Shown: positions 48,419-62,234, counted from the first letter of the stretch. The stretch is DNA of 64,000 nt from Inia geoffrensis (GCA_036417435.1 CM070899.1:156617494-156681493), one strand, 5' to 3'. The notes: generated by a model from the sequence alone, not told the origin. Made by a program: numbers and translations.

Positions 48419-49748
48419 CACATATTAGAAATATCTAAATAGTTCCATTACATGGATTTTGATACATCCTTGAGCACATTGTCAGCTCGAGACTAGGGTA
48501 GAACACTGTAGAGAACCAGTTCAAGCAACACACGATACATCTGAAGTACCAACACACACAAAGGAGGAAGGTCAGACAAAACCTGCATTTACTTGATGAA
48601 ATTCTAAGAGGCTCGACGATGGACTTAAGCAAACAAACAAAGGCTTTAGAATGTCTAGAAATTGAACCCAAATTCCAGATTTGAAACTTTAGACTCACAT
48701 TCTATAATATATTTTGATAAACATTCCAGAGAGTCTTAAGTAGATGGGTTATTGAAACTAGTTTGTGGCTGTCTTCTGTAGTGACCCTAGGCTCCCCCAA
48801 ATCTCTGATCTAGGAAGCGTGACTGAATCTAAGAATGCTTTTAAAAAGCATTTCTCTGAGGTTTGTTAACACGAAGAAAATTGCCCATGTATGCATTAAC
48901 CATAATTAAGTATTGCAGTGGTTGTACTAGTTTGGAACAGTCTAATTCAACTAATGCATCGTCAGATAGTGATGAAACAAGGTACTACCCTGAAGACCGT
49001 CTACAGAAAGGCCAATGGAAAGGTCATAACTGATGGATGCAGGCAGTAAGTGGCATGAGCGTACCTGCTGTTACGCATCTGTGTGATGAATGGACAGGCT
49101 ATTCCAAACGGGCAACTCATCATGTTTAGTGTTTCACCTAAGCTAATTGCTATGAATGTACCACATTCACTATTTAGGATAAATTAGGCTTTCAAATCTT
49201 AGCTAAAGGTTTAGAAAAAAATTTTTATGCAGCGTCTTGCTATCGCCACAGTTAGATACTATCAATACTGGCAGAGGTTAGTTTTAACTGACACTGACAA
49301 CCATTGGAAAAGTACTTAAAATGTGTAGTGTGTGTGTGTTCCTTTAATGAGCTGCTGAGAACAGTGGTTGTCTGTCTGGTTCTCTCTTTAATACATCAAA
49401 ATTGTTGCTTTGCCTGTAATCATGTCCAGTTGGTGAGAACTATTACCATCTAAATGGTCCTGAAAAGCATATGGGTTGTGACACTCAACCAAGGTCATGA
49501 GCCCTAGATTTTCACTAGCTTATGTGCTATTCTTCTCATTTTCTTCCCTTCCTGCCAAATACAAGAGGCCATTAGCACTCAGGTCAAGAATCCTGAAGGC
49601 CCACGTTGTATGAGTCATCTTACTAAGTTACAGTTTGAATTGCCCTTAAGTTAGTGGGACAGCCTAGCCAGCCAGCCAGACCTACACCTTCATGCAGTTT
49701 CGTTGCTCTTGGCATATTTCTACCATGTACACAATCATTCTCCTAGAA

Positions 49749-49966
49749 CAGTGGTGATCAGCTAAGGTGATATCACCTCCAGGAGATGTCTGGCCATGTC
49801 TGAAAGCGTTTTTGGTTGTCACAATTTAGGATGAGGATGCTACTGATATCTAATGGGTAGAGACGAGGAATGCTGCTAAACAACTTACAAAGTACAGGAC
49901 AGTCTCCCACAGGAAAGAATTATCCAGCCCGAAAGACCCATAGTGCCGAGGCTGAGCATGTGCCTG
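49749..49966 (+). mobile_element. MER20 hAT DNA transposon
   Basis: Starts CAGTGGTGATCAGCTAAGG and contains GAGATGTCTGGCCATGTC, TTTTTGGTTGTCACAA, GGAATGCTGCTAAACAAC and AAAGAATTATCCAGCCC, then ends near GCCGAGGCTGAGC. Both ends are present. Confidence 0.88.
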
Positions 49967-50279
49967 CCCTAAAGGAATTACTAAAAAACAAACACTTGGT
50001 GTATTTATAACCATCATTAGCACTTTTGATTGGGATATACAGATACATTTCTAGCAAATGTCATTATAGAAATGGTCTGATATGCAGAGCTTCTGTGGCA
50101 GAATTTCTTTTACTCTACAAATGAGTTTAAGGCTCAGTATTGACAGAACCCCTGAGAATCTCAAGGGGCCCTTTGAATATTTCAGCTAGACTTTGCTTCA
50201 CTCTGTGTAGGGTATTAGGTATTATTTGAGATTTTGAGGCTTTGGGGGTCTAAAGGTTAAAATCAGCTGCCTCTTTTCC

Positions 50280-50480
50280 AATTACTTCTACCTGTGCCAG
50301 GCACAGTTACAGGCACTTTCATACATTATCTCATTTAATTCTCACCACAGACTTGTAAGGTGAAGCATTACTAACCCCATTTTACAGATGAGGGAGTGGA
50401 GGCTTGGAGAAGTTAAGCCACTTCCTCAAGGTCACGCAGCTGGTAAATGATGAAATTGAGATACAAACCCAAATCTCAAA
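50280..50480 (-). mobile_element. MIR SINE
   Basis: Reverse MIR: GCCAGGCACAGTTACAGGC, ATTATCTCATTTAATTCTCACC, CCCATTTTACAGATGAGGG and TCAAGGTCACGCAGCTGG. One of the better preserved MIRs here. Confidence 0.9.
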
Positions 50481-51416
50481 GTCTTTCCTCTTTCCTCTAT
50501 GTGATGCTATCCCCAAGGACTACTGAATTTTTTTAACCATGGAGCAAACATATCTAAGCAGCATGAAAGAAAACAATAAATGGGAAAATAACCAGAAATA
50601 TCTTCATCTAAAATGTGGCTACATTACACCAAACGTGCTAAATGTCTGCTTCCATTCTTGGGTTCGTACAAAGTGGCTTGAAAAGTTCGTACAGGTTATT
50701 TCTACAAATCTCCCATCACATAGATAATTCAGGCAAAGAAGAAACCAGATGTTCTTGAATTTCCTTGAAAAGTGAAGGGGAAGTGACCGTTTGCATCCCT
50801 TAAAATTTTGAGGCTACAAGTGGTCCCCACTGCCTCTGGCCTGAGAACCATCCACTCTACCTTGTAATATGTGCATCTCCCATCACCATGTATCATTCTA
50901 GTTTGGGGAGATCTTATCAAGTGTTTGTTTTTTTTAAGAATAATCAGGAAACGCTTCTTATGGGTCTATTCTATGAGTTTTATATACAAAACTCCAAATT
51001 AGCTAATAGCCTCTGACTGTTTTTCACAAGATTTCAAAACAGAACCCGTGTCAGGGCAGGAGGCCAAGGCCAGTTTCATTTCTGGGCAAGATTCATCTCT
51101 GAGGCACCAGCTACTGTGACACAACAGAATTTGGGGGACACGTAGATCTAATATTTGGGGACTCAAAGCACACCCGAATTAGTACGTGGATAAAACCTGT
51201 TACCAGAGTTCTGAAAGATCTCAACTATGCTACACTAGCCAGTGCCCCATGACATGGTAAGAGGCAGGACCCGAATACCAGAACCTCTCTGATGGGAGAA
51301 TTTTACTTCTGTTCCTCCAGATGTAACACAGATACCCATATTTAACAGCCCAAAGATTGGTTTTGAACTTCTGCACATTCGAAAAAGTCTTGTTTTCTCT
51401 GTAGGCACTTTACAGA

Positions 51417-51422
51417 TTTATT
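51417..51422 (-). terminator. ANKRD34C: Candidate proximal ANKRD34C polyadenylation signal
   Basis: AATAAA on the minus strand about 380 bp after the stop codon. Confidence 0.35.
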
Positions 51423-51798
51423 ACACATGACATCCTCCAAATACCATCTTGTGACTTAAATTGTTCGTCTGATAGAAAATAATGGGTGTCAGCAGCTTAG
51501 ATCATTGTACCTGCTGTGTAACTTTCAAACGCCAAAGGTTTTCTACCTTTGTAGATTTTTTCTTTTTTTTTTTTTTTTTTTGGCAATTTTCATCTCCAAA
51601 ACCCAATTATACTGGACTCTTTTCAGGTAGGCCTATAAAAACCCAGATGTTCTTTCAGAAGGGAAGCAGCCACACACCAACAGTAAGGAGTGATCAAGAT
51701 GCAGAGACTCTGCGTGACCGTGTTGGTCTAGATTATGGTACTTTTCATAAATGACCTAGATTTAAAAAAAAAAAAAAAAAAAGTCACTGAAAAAGCTT

Positions 51799-53450
<1,652 letters not shown>

Positions 53451-53514
53451 CTAGCAAGGGAAGAAGAGAGAAAAGGGTCATGTATTCTATGGAGCTGATC
53501 TGACCAGCAAGGCT

Positions 53515-53760
53515 GTTAGAGACTCTGGATACAGTTGTGTCCCAGTTTGATCCCAAGTTATGCCACTTTGCTTGGTTATTTAACTTCTCTGGGTTTATTT
53601 CTTCATCTGTAACGTGGCAGGGGTGACTGTGGGGATAGTGGCAAGCTACCTGACTTTATGAAGATTAAATGAGACAGTGTATATAAAACACGTAACCACA
53701 AGTAAAGCGGTTGGCATGACGCCTAGGAGAGGGCAAACAATAAAACGTGCAAGCTCTTAC
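53515..53760 (+). mobile_element. MIR SINE
   Basis: Forward MIR from GACTCTGGATACAGTTGTG through TTTATTTCTTCATCTGTAA and AGATTAAATGAGACAGTG to AGCGGTTGGCATGACGCC. Confidence 0.8.
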
Positions 53761-53849
53761 TGCGTTGACTGCATGAGACTTGTCACAAATGCAGTTTTGT
53801 GATAACAGAAACTTTTGTTTTCTGTCTGTCGGCATCATTAAAGTCTAAG

Positions 53850-53945
53850 TTTCCATAAGGAAAGGTCTGAGTCTATCTTGTTCACTGTTGTAGCCTCAGC
53901 ATTTAACAATGAGTCACACTTTAATAGGTTACCTCATAAATAATG
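53850..53945 (+). mobile_element. L2 LINE 3' fragment
   Basis: Forward L2-like words TGAGTCTATCTTGTTCACTG and GTAGCCTCAGCATTTAACA. Confidence 0.55.
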
Positions 53946-55315
53946 GTTTAATGCAGTGTAGTTCTAGGTGTGCATCCAAAAGACCAGTAGGAAATACACC
54001 AAAATGGTGATACGATTATGAAGAGTTTTCCTTTTTGCTGTACTTCCTAAATTAAACAGGTATCACCATTGTCGTAGGGGGAAAATATTGTAAAACAAAA
54101 GCAATCCAGCTGTCCATTTCCATGTTGTAGTCCCCACTATTCGAGCAGATGTCAGAGTTCTCATCCACCTCATTCAGACTCTCAGAGAAGCTCAAATAAT
54201 GCAATGCTACATCCTCCTCTCTGGTTGAACAGATCTGAGGCAGAGGATGGACAAGGGGACATTTGCTCTCTTGGAATCCAACGTGTGCAAAGCTTGTTGC
54301 AGAGCTCCCCACTGAGGTCTGTCAAACTTGGGTTTTCTGCTTTGGTTCTCCTCATGTCAGTTACCGAATTCCTGGCCTCAGAGCCTCACAAAATGGGTGT
54401 TGGTCATGAGGTCTCCCAGGAATAAGGAGAAATGGTCTCCCAGAATTGATGCCCTGCCAGCCCTGGGTCCCTCACTGGCCATGCTGTGCCAGCACGGCCC
54501 CTCCATGTGGACTTTTTGTCCCTCAGGCTCCGCTGAGCAGGTGTCACAATGCCTGAGTTTTTCTTCTCTGATGCATGTCATCCTTCCTCTCACCCCACTA
54601 CCCTGAGCAGTTATTGAGCAATTCCTATTCCTCTATTAAATAGGAAGTCAACAGCTTTTCTTGGCTAAAGTTGAGAGATGGGTGTATTGCCTTTTAAAAC
54701 TTTTAATCCATGAATAGATACTTTGTTTAAAAAAAAAAAAAAAGCCCAAATCACACTTTAGGTATATAAAGAAGAGTACCCTTTACACGCCCCCAGCCCA
54801 CCTTGAAGCCACTCATCTCTTCACAATTAACTGTGGTTAACAGTCTAGGTTGTATCTTTCTGCTTCAGATCATGTTCTGCTACTTCCACATGCATGATTT
54901 TAATAATGCCATCTCAGTCTGATCTTGTTGCAGTTGTGTTTGTGTGTTCCTATAAGATTTTCTGTAAAGTCCCTACCATCCAAAGACACTGTATATTATT
55001 AAACGTATTCACAAGAAGTTTGGTTCTGTCTCTTCAACTCTTTGCTTCTTCCTTCAATCTCCTCCTGAGTCCTTCTCCCTCTCTCCCTCTCTCTGTCTCT
55101 ACCCGCCTGCACCCCCCAAATGTGGCCATTCTCTCTCTTCTGTTTCTGTCATTTTAACTCTTCTGTGGTCGTATGATCATTTTATTACAGCTCTATGTGT
55201 CTGTAAGCTTGTTAGTCCCCAAACTCTGGACATCTAAAGCAGAGTTTTCAAGGGCTAAATAAAGAAAAGGCAATGTGCAGTGAAAACATGCTGTTTTCCA
55301 TTCCATCCAAGGGGC
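53946..55315. other. Unassigned stretch, likely ANKRD34C 5'UTR intron
   Basis: No exon-like coding signal. 54700-55200 is AT/CT-rich with possible old LINE character that cannot be named. Confidence 0.45.
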
Positions 55316-55319
55316 CCTT

Positions 55320-55550
55320 CACCTCCTGGCCACACCTCTTCAGCATCTGCCCTTCTACTCCTGTTCTCTTTATACTCCATCTGTCTTGAAATCTGATCAT
55401 TTCTCAAATGCCCCACTTTTTATTTTTCTTCCTTCTAACCCTGTTCATGTTTCTAAGTCTAAGACCTCCCTGCTCTTCTTTAATTATTCATCATCCCTCA
55501 AATCTCAGCTCAAATGTTACTTCCTTTTTAATCAGGAGGAAAATCACTCA
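55320..55550 (+). mobile_element. L2 LINE fragment
   Basis: Forward L2: CACCTCCTGGCCACACCTC, then TCAAATCTCAGCTCAAATG and TTACTTCCTTTTTAATCAGG. Confidence 0.65.
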
Positions 55551-55569
55551 GGCTGGAAGGGAGAAAGAG

Positions 55570-56480
55570 GAATAAAATGACAACTGACTCATATCCAGAC
55601 TATATAAAGAACTCCTACAGATCACTTCCTCCAAAAGAGGATACACAAATGGCCAATAAGCACAGAAAAAGGTGCTCAGCCTTGTTAGTAATCAAGGAAA
55701 ATCAAATTACAGCACAATGAGATACCACTACACCCTCCAGCACAGCTAAAACTAGACCGACAGTACCAAGGATGGAGAAAGGTGGGAAGATTCAGGAACA
55801 CATTGGTGGGAGCATAAATTGGCTCCGCTAAATTAATGCCTACACTCTGACCCAGTAATTCCGTGCCTGGGTTTAGCTGTGTGATAGACTGAAAAGCATG
55901 GCCACAAAGTCCTGCCATCCCAGTGTGCACACCACTTGCAATGAGGTCTTGCCTCTCCTCCCGTGGAGAGGAGGCATCAGTATGTGATTTGCTTTGACCA
56001 ATAAAATGCAGCAGAGCTAACTTTGTGTGACATTCAAGGCATGGCCCCAGTGAACCTTGCAGCTTCAAGATTTGCTCTCTTGGAATCCAACTGCCATGTA
56101 CAGAAGTCTGGGGTATCACTAACCAGCAAGGACACAGGGCGCTTCAGCTGACAGCCCCAGAGAACGTGAGTGTGCCCGAGGCCATCTCAGGCCAGCCAAA
56201 GCCCCAGATGATTGCACCTGCGTGAGGGAACCCAGGTGAGGCCAGCAGAAGTTCCCAGAGGCTGGTCCAAATCGCAGAAATATGAGCAAATAAATGATTA
56301 TTGTTTTAAGCCACTCATTTTGGGATGCTTTGTTCTCAGGAATAGATTACTGATAAATATGCATAGCAAAACGTGTGCAAAAATGATCCTGGCAGTGAAA
56401 AGTAGAAACAACCCATCAAGAAGAAAATAAAGAAATTGTAATATATTCATATTCATACACTGGAATATTATACATCATCT
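55570..56480 (+). mobile_element. Old LINE-1 remnant, split by an LTR
   Basis: The left part (to 55867) follows LINE-1 ORF2 (ATGGCCAATAAGCACAGAAAAAGG, ACAATGAGATACCACTAC, GTGGGAGCATAAATTGG). It resumes at about 56357 (GCAAAACGTGTGCAAAAATG, ACACTGGAATATTATACATC). A MaLR LTR sits between the two parts. Confidence 0.8.
55868..56356 (+). mobile_element. MLT1-like MaLR LTR
   Basis: Starts TGTGTGATAGACTGAAAAGC region and ends AATAGATTACTGATA after the typical AAATAAATGATTATTGTTTTAAGCC and ACTCATTTTGGGATGCTTTG segment. It is inserted in an older LINE-1. Confidence 0.82.
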
Positions 56481-56499
56481 TTACATTCTCACTCTCTCT

Positions 56500-56572
56500 T
56501 GTGCATGTGCTCTCTCTCTCACACACACAAACACACGTGCACGCACATGCACTCGCACACACAACATACCAA
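56500..56572. repeat. (CT)n/(CA)n microsatellite
   Basis: CTCTCTCTCTCACACACAC followed by interrupted CA-rich units (ACACACGTGCACGCAC). Confidence 0.9.
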
Positions 56573-56574
56573 AA

Positions 56575-57342
56575 GACAAAAGCGGATACTGCATCCCCTG
56601 GGTTCAACTTTCTCAGTTGAAGTATTGATCTGGTTAATCAACTGGGTCCACCTCCTCCCCATTATCTCTGAGCCCCGCAAGGCAGGAAAACTGTCTTTCC
56701 TCCCCCATCATCTGTGTGATAATTCGAAAGTAAGATAAAGGAAAAGATGGAGGAAGGGAGGAAGAGAGAAAGGAAAGGAAGATGGGAAGGAGACGTGGGT
56801 GGATCATTGGGTTATCTCTCTATGTCGTGTGTGGTGCAAATCACATAGCTCTGGACTACCTCGAAGTCTGGGGAGGGGGTGCAGGGAGTAGGGGAGGCAG
56901 GTAGGGAGCAAAAGAGAAAAAGAAAGCAGGGAAGAAGGTGGAATATCTGGGAGATGCTTCTCTCCCTTCACTTGGAATCCGTGGCCACCTCCTCCCCTGA
57001 GCCCAGGCTTGTCCCCAGCCAACACTGCCCTGGCCCCTAAGGAGAGAGCAGGATGGAGGCGCAGCATCTGAGTTGTTCTCTGAGGTCTGGAATGTCTAGC
57101 CCATCTATAGAGATAACATTCTCTGTCCACAGTGAGCTATTTTTTGGGTTGTCTCTAACCATTTTTTCACTGTGGGCCTCCCCACCGAAATTCCTTAAAT
57201 GACGAAAATGCAGGAGCTCCGTGTGAGGACAGAATCAGACCCTTCCCTCGTTCTTGTAGCCCAGATAAAATGTGCTGCCTTAACATTAACTGTTGGTGGG
57301 CTGCATTTGCCTTACACTTTTCATGTCAAGAAAATTGGGTTG
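56575..57342. other. Unassigned stretch with a purine-rich strand-asymmetric segment
   Basis: 56750-56950 is strongly purine-rich (GGAAGGGAGGAAGAGAG...AAAGAGAAAAAGAAAGC). No gene recognised. Confidence 0.5.
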
Positions 57343-57360
57343 AAAAGATTACAGTTCACA

Positions 57361-57662
57361 CAGATGTAGAGAATGGACATATGGATACTGGGTGCGGGGG
57401 GAAGGAGGCGTGGGATGAGTTGGGAGATTGGGATTGACATATATACACTACTGTGTATAAAATAGATAACTAATGAGAACCTACTGGATAGCACAGGGGA
57501 CTCTACTCAGTGCCCCGTGGTGACCTAAATGGGAAGGAAATCTAAAAAAAAGAGGAGATATATGTATGCTTATAACTGATTCACTTTGCTGTATAGCAGA
57601 AACTAACACAACATTGTAAAGCAACTGTACTCCAATAAAGGTTAATTTAAGAAAATAAAAAT
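57361..57662 (+). mobile_element. LINE-1 3'UTR, severely 5'-truncated
   Basis: Only the terminal 300 bp (GATGTAGAGAATGGACATA to ACTCCAATAAAGG and an A-rich tail), bracketed by an 18-bp TSD with two differences (57343-57360 and 57663-57680; AAAAGATTACAGTTCACA / AAAAGATTGCAGTTCACA). Confidence 0.95.
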
Positions 57663-57680
57663 AAAAGATTGCAGTTCACA

Positions 57681-58242
57681 TAGCTGGTTGACAGGAGCCT
57701 TGCAAATTACCCCAGACTCGCTTTATGTATCATCACAGATTCACATAGCCCTGTCTGCTTACCCTCTCTGGGGATTGGCCGCTCACCTTGCTCTCTTGCC
57801 TGAGTGGCCTTAGCAAGTTCTATACCTCAGTCTTAGAGTCAGGACACTGCTGCTGCTGTCACTGCTACAGATGGCTGAGCCCCACACCTGGTTTCAACTG
57901 ATCAGGAGAAACTGACTATTGTAGAAAGTGTTTCTCCAACAGCTGCCTGGAGAGACAGAATTACTCAGCTCAGAAGTGCGGGGGGATTAGCCCTTTGTAG
58001 AGCAAAATATTGACCAATGGGAGATGGGAAGTAGATGTCAGGAAAACGCTTTTCCCTTTCATCTCCTAATAGCCTGGTTTTGGTGAGTTTAAAAGGTTTG
58101 GGTGGGATGCCATGGATTATACAACTTCCGCAAGACTGAGCCATCAGTGCACATCTCTTCAACCCGTGAGTAGCTCAATAACGTAGCCCTTGTATTTGCT
58201 CTTCCTCTTGCCTGGCCTCGTATTCCATTTCCCCTTATTCCT
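57681..58242. other. Unassigned stretch
   Basis: No recognised feature. Confidence 0.5.
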
Positions 58243-58258
58243 ACTTCCCAAGGGTTTT

Positions 58259-58634
58259 GTTTGTTTGTTTGCTTGTTATTTTATTTTTTAATTTTTATTG
58301 GAGTATGGTTGATTTACAGTGTTGTGTTAGTTTCAGGTGTACAGCAAAATGAGTCAGTTACACATATACATATATCCACAATTTTTTTAGATTCTTTTCC
58401 CATATAGGTCATTACAGAGTGTTGAGTAGAGTTCCCTGTGCTATACAGTAGATTCTTTTTTTTATTATTATTGGAGTAGAGTTGCTTTACAATGTTGTGT
58501 TGGTTTCTGCTGTACAGCAAAGTGAATCAGCTATATGTATCCATATATCCCCTCTTTTTTGGATTTCCTTCCCATTTAGGTCACCGCAGAGCATTGAGTA
58601 GAGTCCCCTGTGCTATGCAGCCGGTTCTCATTAG
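58259..58634 (-). mobile_element. Two tandem LINE-1 3' ends inside one TSD
   Basis: Two reverse LINE-1 3' ends, about 58270-58455 and 58456-58634, follow one another head to tail, each with its own TTGGAGTA...ACAATGTTGTG/ACAGTGTTGTG terminus. They differ at diagnostic bases (TTTCAGGTGTACAGCAAAATG versus TTTCTGCTGTACAGCAAAGTG), so they come from different subfamilies. A single TSD (ACTTCCCAAGGGTTTT at 58243-58258, ACTTCCCAAGGTTTTA at 58635-58650) encloses both. Confidence 0.9.
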
Positions 58635-58650
58635 ACTTCCCAAGGTTTTA

Positions 58651-59548
58651 TAACCCAATGAAGTGTTAATACGTATGTTTTTGCCCCAGGCTGATACCAG
58701 CTGCCTTCTTTGAAGCATCAAATGGCCCTATCAAATGTCCTCTCTCCCCCATTTAACAAATGAAGAAACTAAAGCCAAGAGTGAAGGACTGGCTTGCCCT
58801 GGGTCATTCAGAGATCAGTGAGTGGGTGACTCTTCTGAGATGTCCTGCCAGCCCACAGTGACCCTCTCTCTGTCCTCTATCTCCCCGCACAGTGTTCAGC
58901 TTTTGGTAGGTGACTTTGTACTCTCTGACCTGCCCCATGTGCTTGACTGACTTGACCTTGGGTAGAATTTGACATTGAGACTGAGAAACACCAGTTTATC
59001 TTGGGCTGTTTGTAGGAACTGAAGTGTTAGGGACTCTGGAGATAAGGCTGCATTGGTCAGGTAGCCACATGCACAGAGAAGCAGAAAGGCTGAAGTGCAC
59101 AGTGAGAAGAATGAAGTAAACACACTAGGAAGCTGAAATGAGAGGTGGAGAGAATCCCCTCTCTTCAGCAGCTCAGCTCCCTCTGGGGTCTGTGAACACT
59201 CGAGGAGCCATGTTTCTGTTTAGCATAGCTTGAGTTAATTTTTATTATTTATAAAATGGTAAACCTTCACTAAAACACTGGCATTACTTGCTGGCTCATT
59301 CATTCATATATTCACCGTCAAACACTCAATGTGTCTACTCCACATTAGGTGTTGAAGAAATCTGTAGAATTCTAAAGAAATCTATAGAATTCAGGATTGG
59401 AAGGGTGAGACGGGAGGCTGGAGGAGGCTCTGAGAGATGACGAGGCTCAGAAGCACCAAAATGAGGAAGTTATGGAAGAATCAAGCTGCAGAGATGTTCG
59501 AAAGCTAGAATTGAATAGTGACCCATCGAATGTGGGAGTCAACCAAGA
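58651..59548. other. Unassigned stretch
   Basis: No recognised gene or named repeat. Confidence 0.5.
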
Positions 59549-59562
59549 CCAAATTTACTTTT

Positions 59563-59854
59563 TTTTAATTTGTTTGGGCTGCATTAGGTCTTCGTTGTTG
59601 CGCACAGGCTTTCTCTAGTTGCGGCGAGCAGGGGCTACTACTCTTCGTTGCAGTGCGCAGCCTTCTCATTGCGGTGGCTTCGCTTGTTGCAGGGCACGGA
59701 CTCTAGGCGCGTAGGCTTCAGTAGTTGTGGCATGCGGGCTCAGTAGTTGTGGCACACAGGCTTAGTTGCTCCGTGGCATGTGGGATCTTCCCAGACCAGG
59801 GCTCGAACCCGTGTCCCCTGCATTGGCAGGCAGATTCTTAACCACTGTGCAACC
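59563..59854 (-). mobile_element. CHR-1-like SINE
   Basis: Reverse copy with TTGGGCTGCATTAGGTCTTCG near the left and the AACCACTGTGC head-side end at the right. An imperfect TSD (CCAAATTTACTTTT / CCGAATTTATTTT) flanks it. The usual CACCAGGGAAGC head has been lost. Confidence 0.87.
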
Positions 59855-60600
59855 CCGAATTTATTTTAATTTGGGAATTTGTCTCCTACTGTGCATCACA
59901 CAGAATGAATGTTAAAAACACCTAATGCTGGAAACAGCAGATGCCTTTCAGGCTTTCTAAGCTTCTTGGAAGAAAACTAAGCAGTCCTAGGTGAAAAGAA
60001 CGGGTACACGCCCAGAATTTTGAAATCCCATCCCCTTTGGCTGCTCTAGGCACCACGTTTTTATCTTTAAAAATTAGCAACCCCAACGTGGTGAGGGGTT
60101 TCTTCAAGTGTTTCAGAAAAGGAGTAAACTGAGAAGTGAGCAAAGTTTGGCTGGTTCCTCCTTGTCATGTTCCCTTCCCACCCCCACCTGCCACCCCCGC
60201 CATCCTTTTCACTTTTCAGGGCTGTTTTCTGTTTAATTCATCTCCACTATAATAGTGACTAACATAATTTCTGAAGGCACAGGGACTGGAAAAGAAATGC
60301 TGAAAACTTAAACATCACTAACACCCCCCAAAAAAATTTTGTTTTGATGGAGGGGATGAATGGGTGGAATTATTTGCCTTTTTTGTCCAGAAACCTTTGA
60401 ATTATTTCATTATCCACAAAGTTATGGAAGTCTTAGACTTCTGAAGCTGAGAGGAGCCATCTTGTTCAATCTTTCCCAGTTTATAAGTGGGAAGTTTAAA
60501 GGCAGAGATTGAGTCTTTAATCTCACTGAATCTAGGCTCTTTCACTCCCATGTCTTCCCAGACCTTTAGCCTGATTAGTGTAGAACAAGGCTGCATAATA
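59855..60600. other. Unassigned stretch
   Basis: No recognised gene or named repeat. Confidence 0.5.
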
Positions 60601-60602
60601 CT

Positions 60603-60668
60603 GGGGCACGATCCCACGTCCCCTGCATCGGCAGGCGGACTCTCAACCACTGCGCCACCAGGGAAGCC
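60603..60668 (-). mobile_element. CHR-2 SINE head fragment
   Basis: Only the tRNA-like head remains (GGGGCTTCCCTGGTGGCGCAG to the GGGGACGTGGGATCG area), with no body and no A tail. 3'-truncated, which is unusual because retroposition normally truncates the 5' end. Confidence 0.9.
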
Positions 60669-61649
60669 CCGCTTTAACTTTTTTTTTTTAATTTGAATGT
60701 TTTAAGATGGATTATTCATTGTCCAGTTTGACAAAGGCCCTGCCATTCTCTGTAGTCTTACAACTGGCCCAGTTCACACACTCAAGTTACTTACCTAGCC
60801 TCTGTAGGTATGTGGGTTTATGACATGAAACATAAAAGTAAAATACATGGACTGCAAGTCATGATGTTGTGTTTTTGTTCTTCCCATCACTTCCTAGTTT
60901 CTTACCTCTACAGGTTTGTTAGGAGGCTCCAACGAGCTGATGGATGCAGAAGCCCTTTTTATAAACTTTATAAAGCATGATGTGCTTGTGTGAACCATTA
61001 TAAATAGCTAACAGTTCATTACTTCAGTGCAGATAAAATACCATTTACTTTATCTCCCCTTTCTTGAGTCTCACTGGCATCAGATTTCCAGGTAAACTTT
61101 CCTTGTTTGGCACAGTGGTAAATCTTTCAGAGGGTTGAGGCATTGCATTGGTTTCAAGACTACTCATATTAGTGCTAGTAGAAAAATTATGCAAAAGTGG
61201 AGGAGCAACAGACTCCTACAAACGTCTGCAAAGTTTCTCATATCCCTATGCAAGGGACTGGATATACACTTTATTGTACTTTGTGACCCAAAGCAAGTTT
61301 CTAGGACTTTATAATATGCATATTTTATATTCATCTTATTTCTGGCTACAGCCTTCATCTTGTTTCTCCTCTATTTTCTTGACTGCTTCTAATATATATA
61401 AACCTGGCATTTTGTGGATCCTTATAAGTTGTTTTAAATTCTTTGTGGAACAAAATAGAATATAATCAATGAACATTTATTAGATTGATCCATATGACGT
61501 TACTGTTTCTGTAGGTAAAAAATGGTCAAACCATCATCAGTTTCATATGGTCCAACCTGATATTTACAGTGCTTATCTAAATATATTTTAGTGCTGTAAT
61601 TGCTCCATAATCCAAGCTCTGGAGGATGCACCAGTCATGGTGGAAGGAT
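60669..61649. other. Unassigned stretch
   Basis: No recognised gene or named repeat; AT-rich. Confidence 0.5.
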
Positions 61650-61855
61650 TACAGGATAGAGAAGCAGGAGATCTGGATTCTAACCTCAGCTCTGCTACTA
61701 GGTAGCTGAGTAATTGAGGGCAAGCGTTGTCTTTCCAAATGACTAGAACTCCAATTCTGCCTTACAAGATTGTTATAAGGATCAAAGGGCAGGCTATATG
61801 TGAACACTATCTACAAAGTCCTCTAAAGAGCCACGGGGTTATTATGTTGAATTAA
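61650..61855 (+). mobile_element. MIR SINE
   Basis: Forward MIR: ATCTGGATTCTAACCTCAGC, GCTACTAGGTAGCTGAGTAA and AAGATTGTTATAAGGATC. Confidence 0.75.
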
Positions 61856-61989
61856 GCTCACCCAGAATCCTGCCTCTAAGCCCTCTCAGCACCCTGTAGA
61901 GCACCACTAATGTCATCACCAGTCCTCTTTCTCTTCCAATCACCTGCTGCCTCCTTTCTTGCCTCCACCACCCAACCACAATTCAAAGT

Positions 61990-62195
61990 TTGCTGAGTCT
62001 TTCCACATTCATGATCTCTTTGACCACCCTCCCCTCACACTTCTGCAAGGGAAGATTTATTATCCTAATTTTACAGATACAGAGTCTGAAGTTCAGACAT
62101 ATTAAGTAATTTTGCCCAAGAGCACACGTTTGTAAGTGGTATAGCTTTGATTCAAACTCTGTTCCTCTGAGCCCAAGTTCAGAGCTCTTTCACAG
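61990..62195 (-). mobile_element. MIR SINE, reverse
   Basis: CTAATTTTACAGATACAGAG, TTGCCCAAGAGCACACG and TTGATTCAAACTCTG fix a reverse MIR. Confidence 0.75.
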
Positions 62196-62234
62196 TGAGA
62201 ATTCTGCTCGGACACATCTCCTGACTAGTGCAGC

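Larger units (their letters stand above)
48413..51798 (-). other. ANKRD34C: Probable ANKRD34C 3'UTR
   Basis: About 3.4 kb after the stop codon with no young LINE/SINE/LTR insertion, unlike either side; only a MER20 (49749-49966) and a MIR (50280-50480) are seen. No ORF worth calling. The extent is an inference from repeat depletion and the distal AATAAA. A short 3'UTR ending near 51400 is the alternative. Confidence 0.5.
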
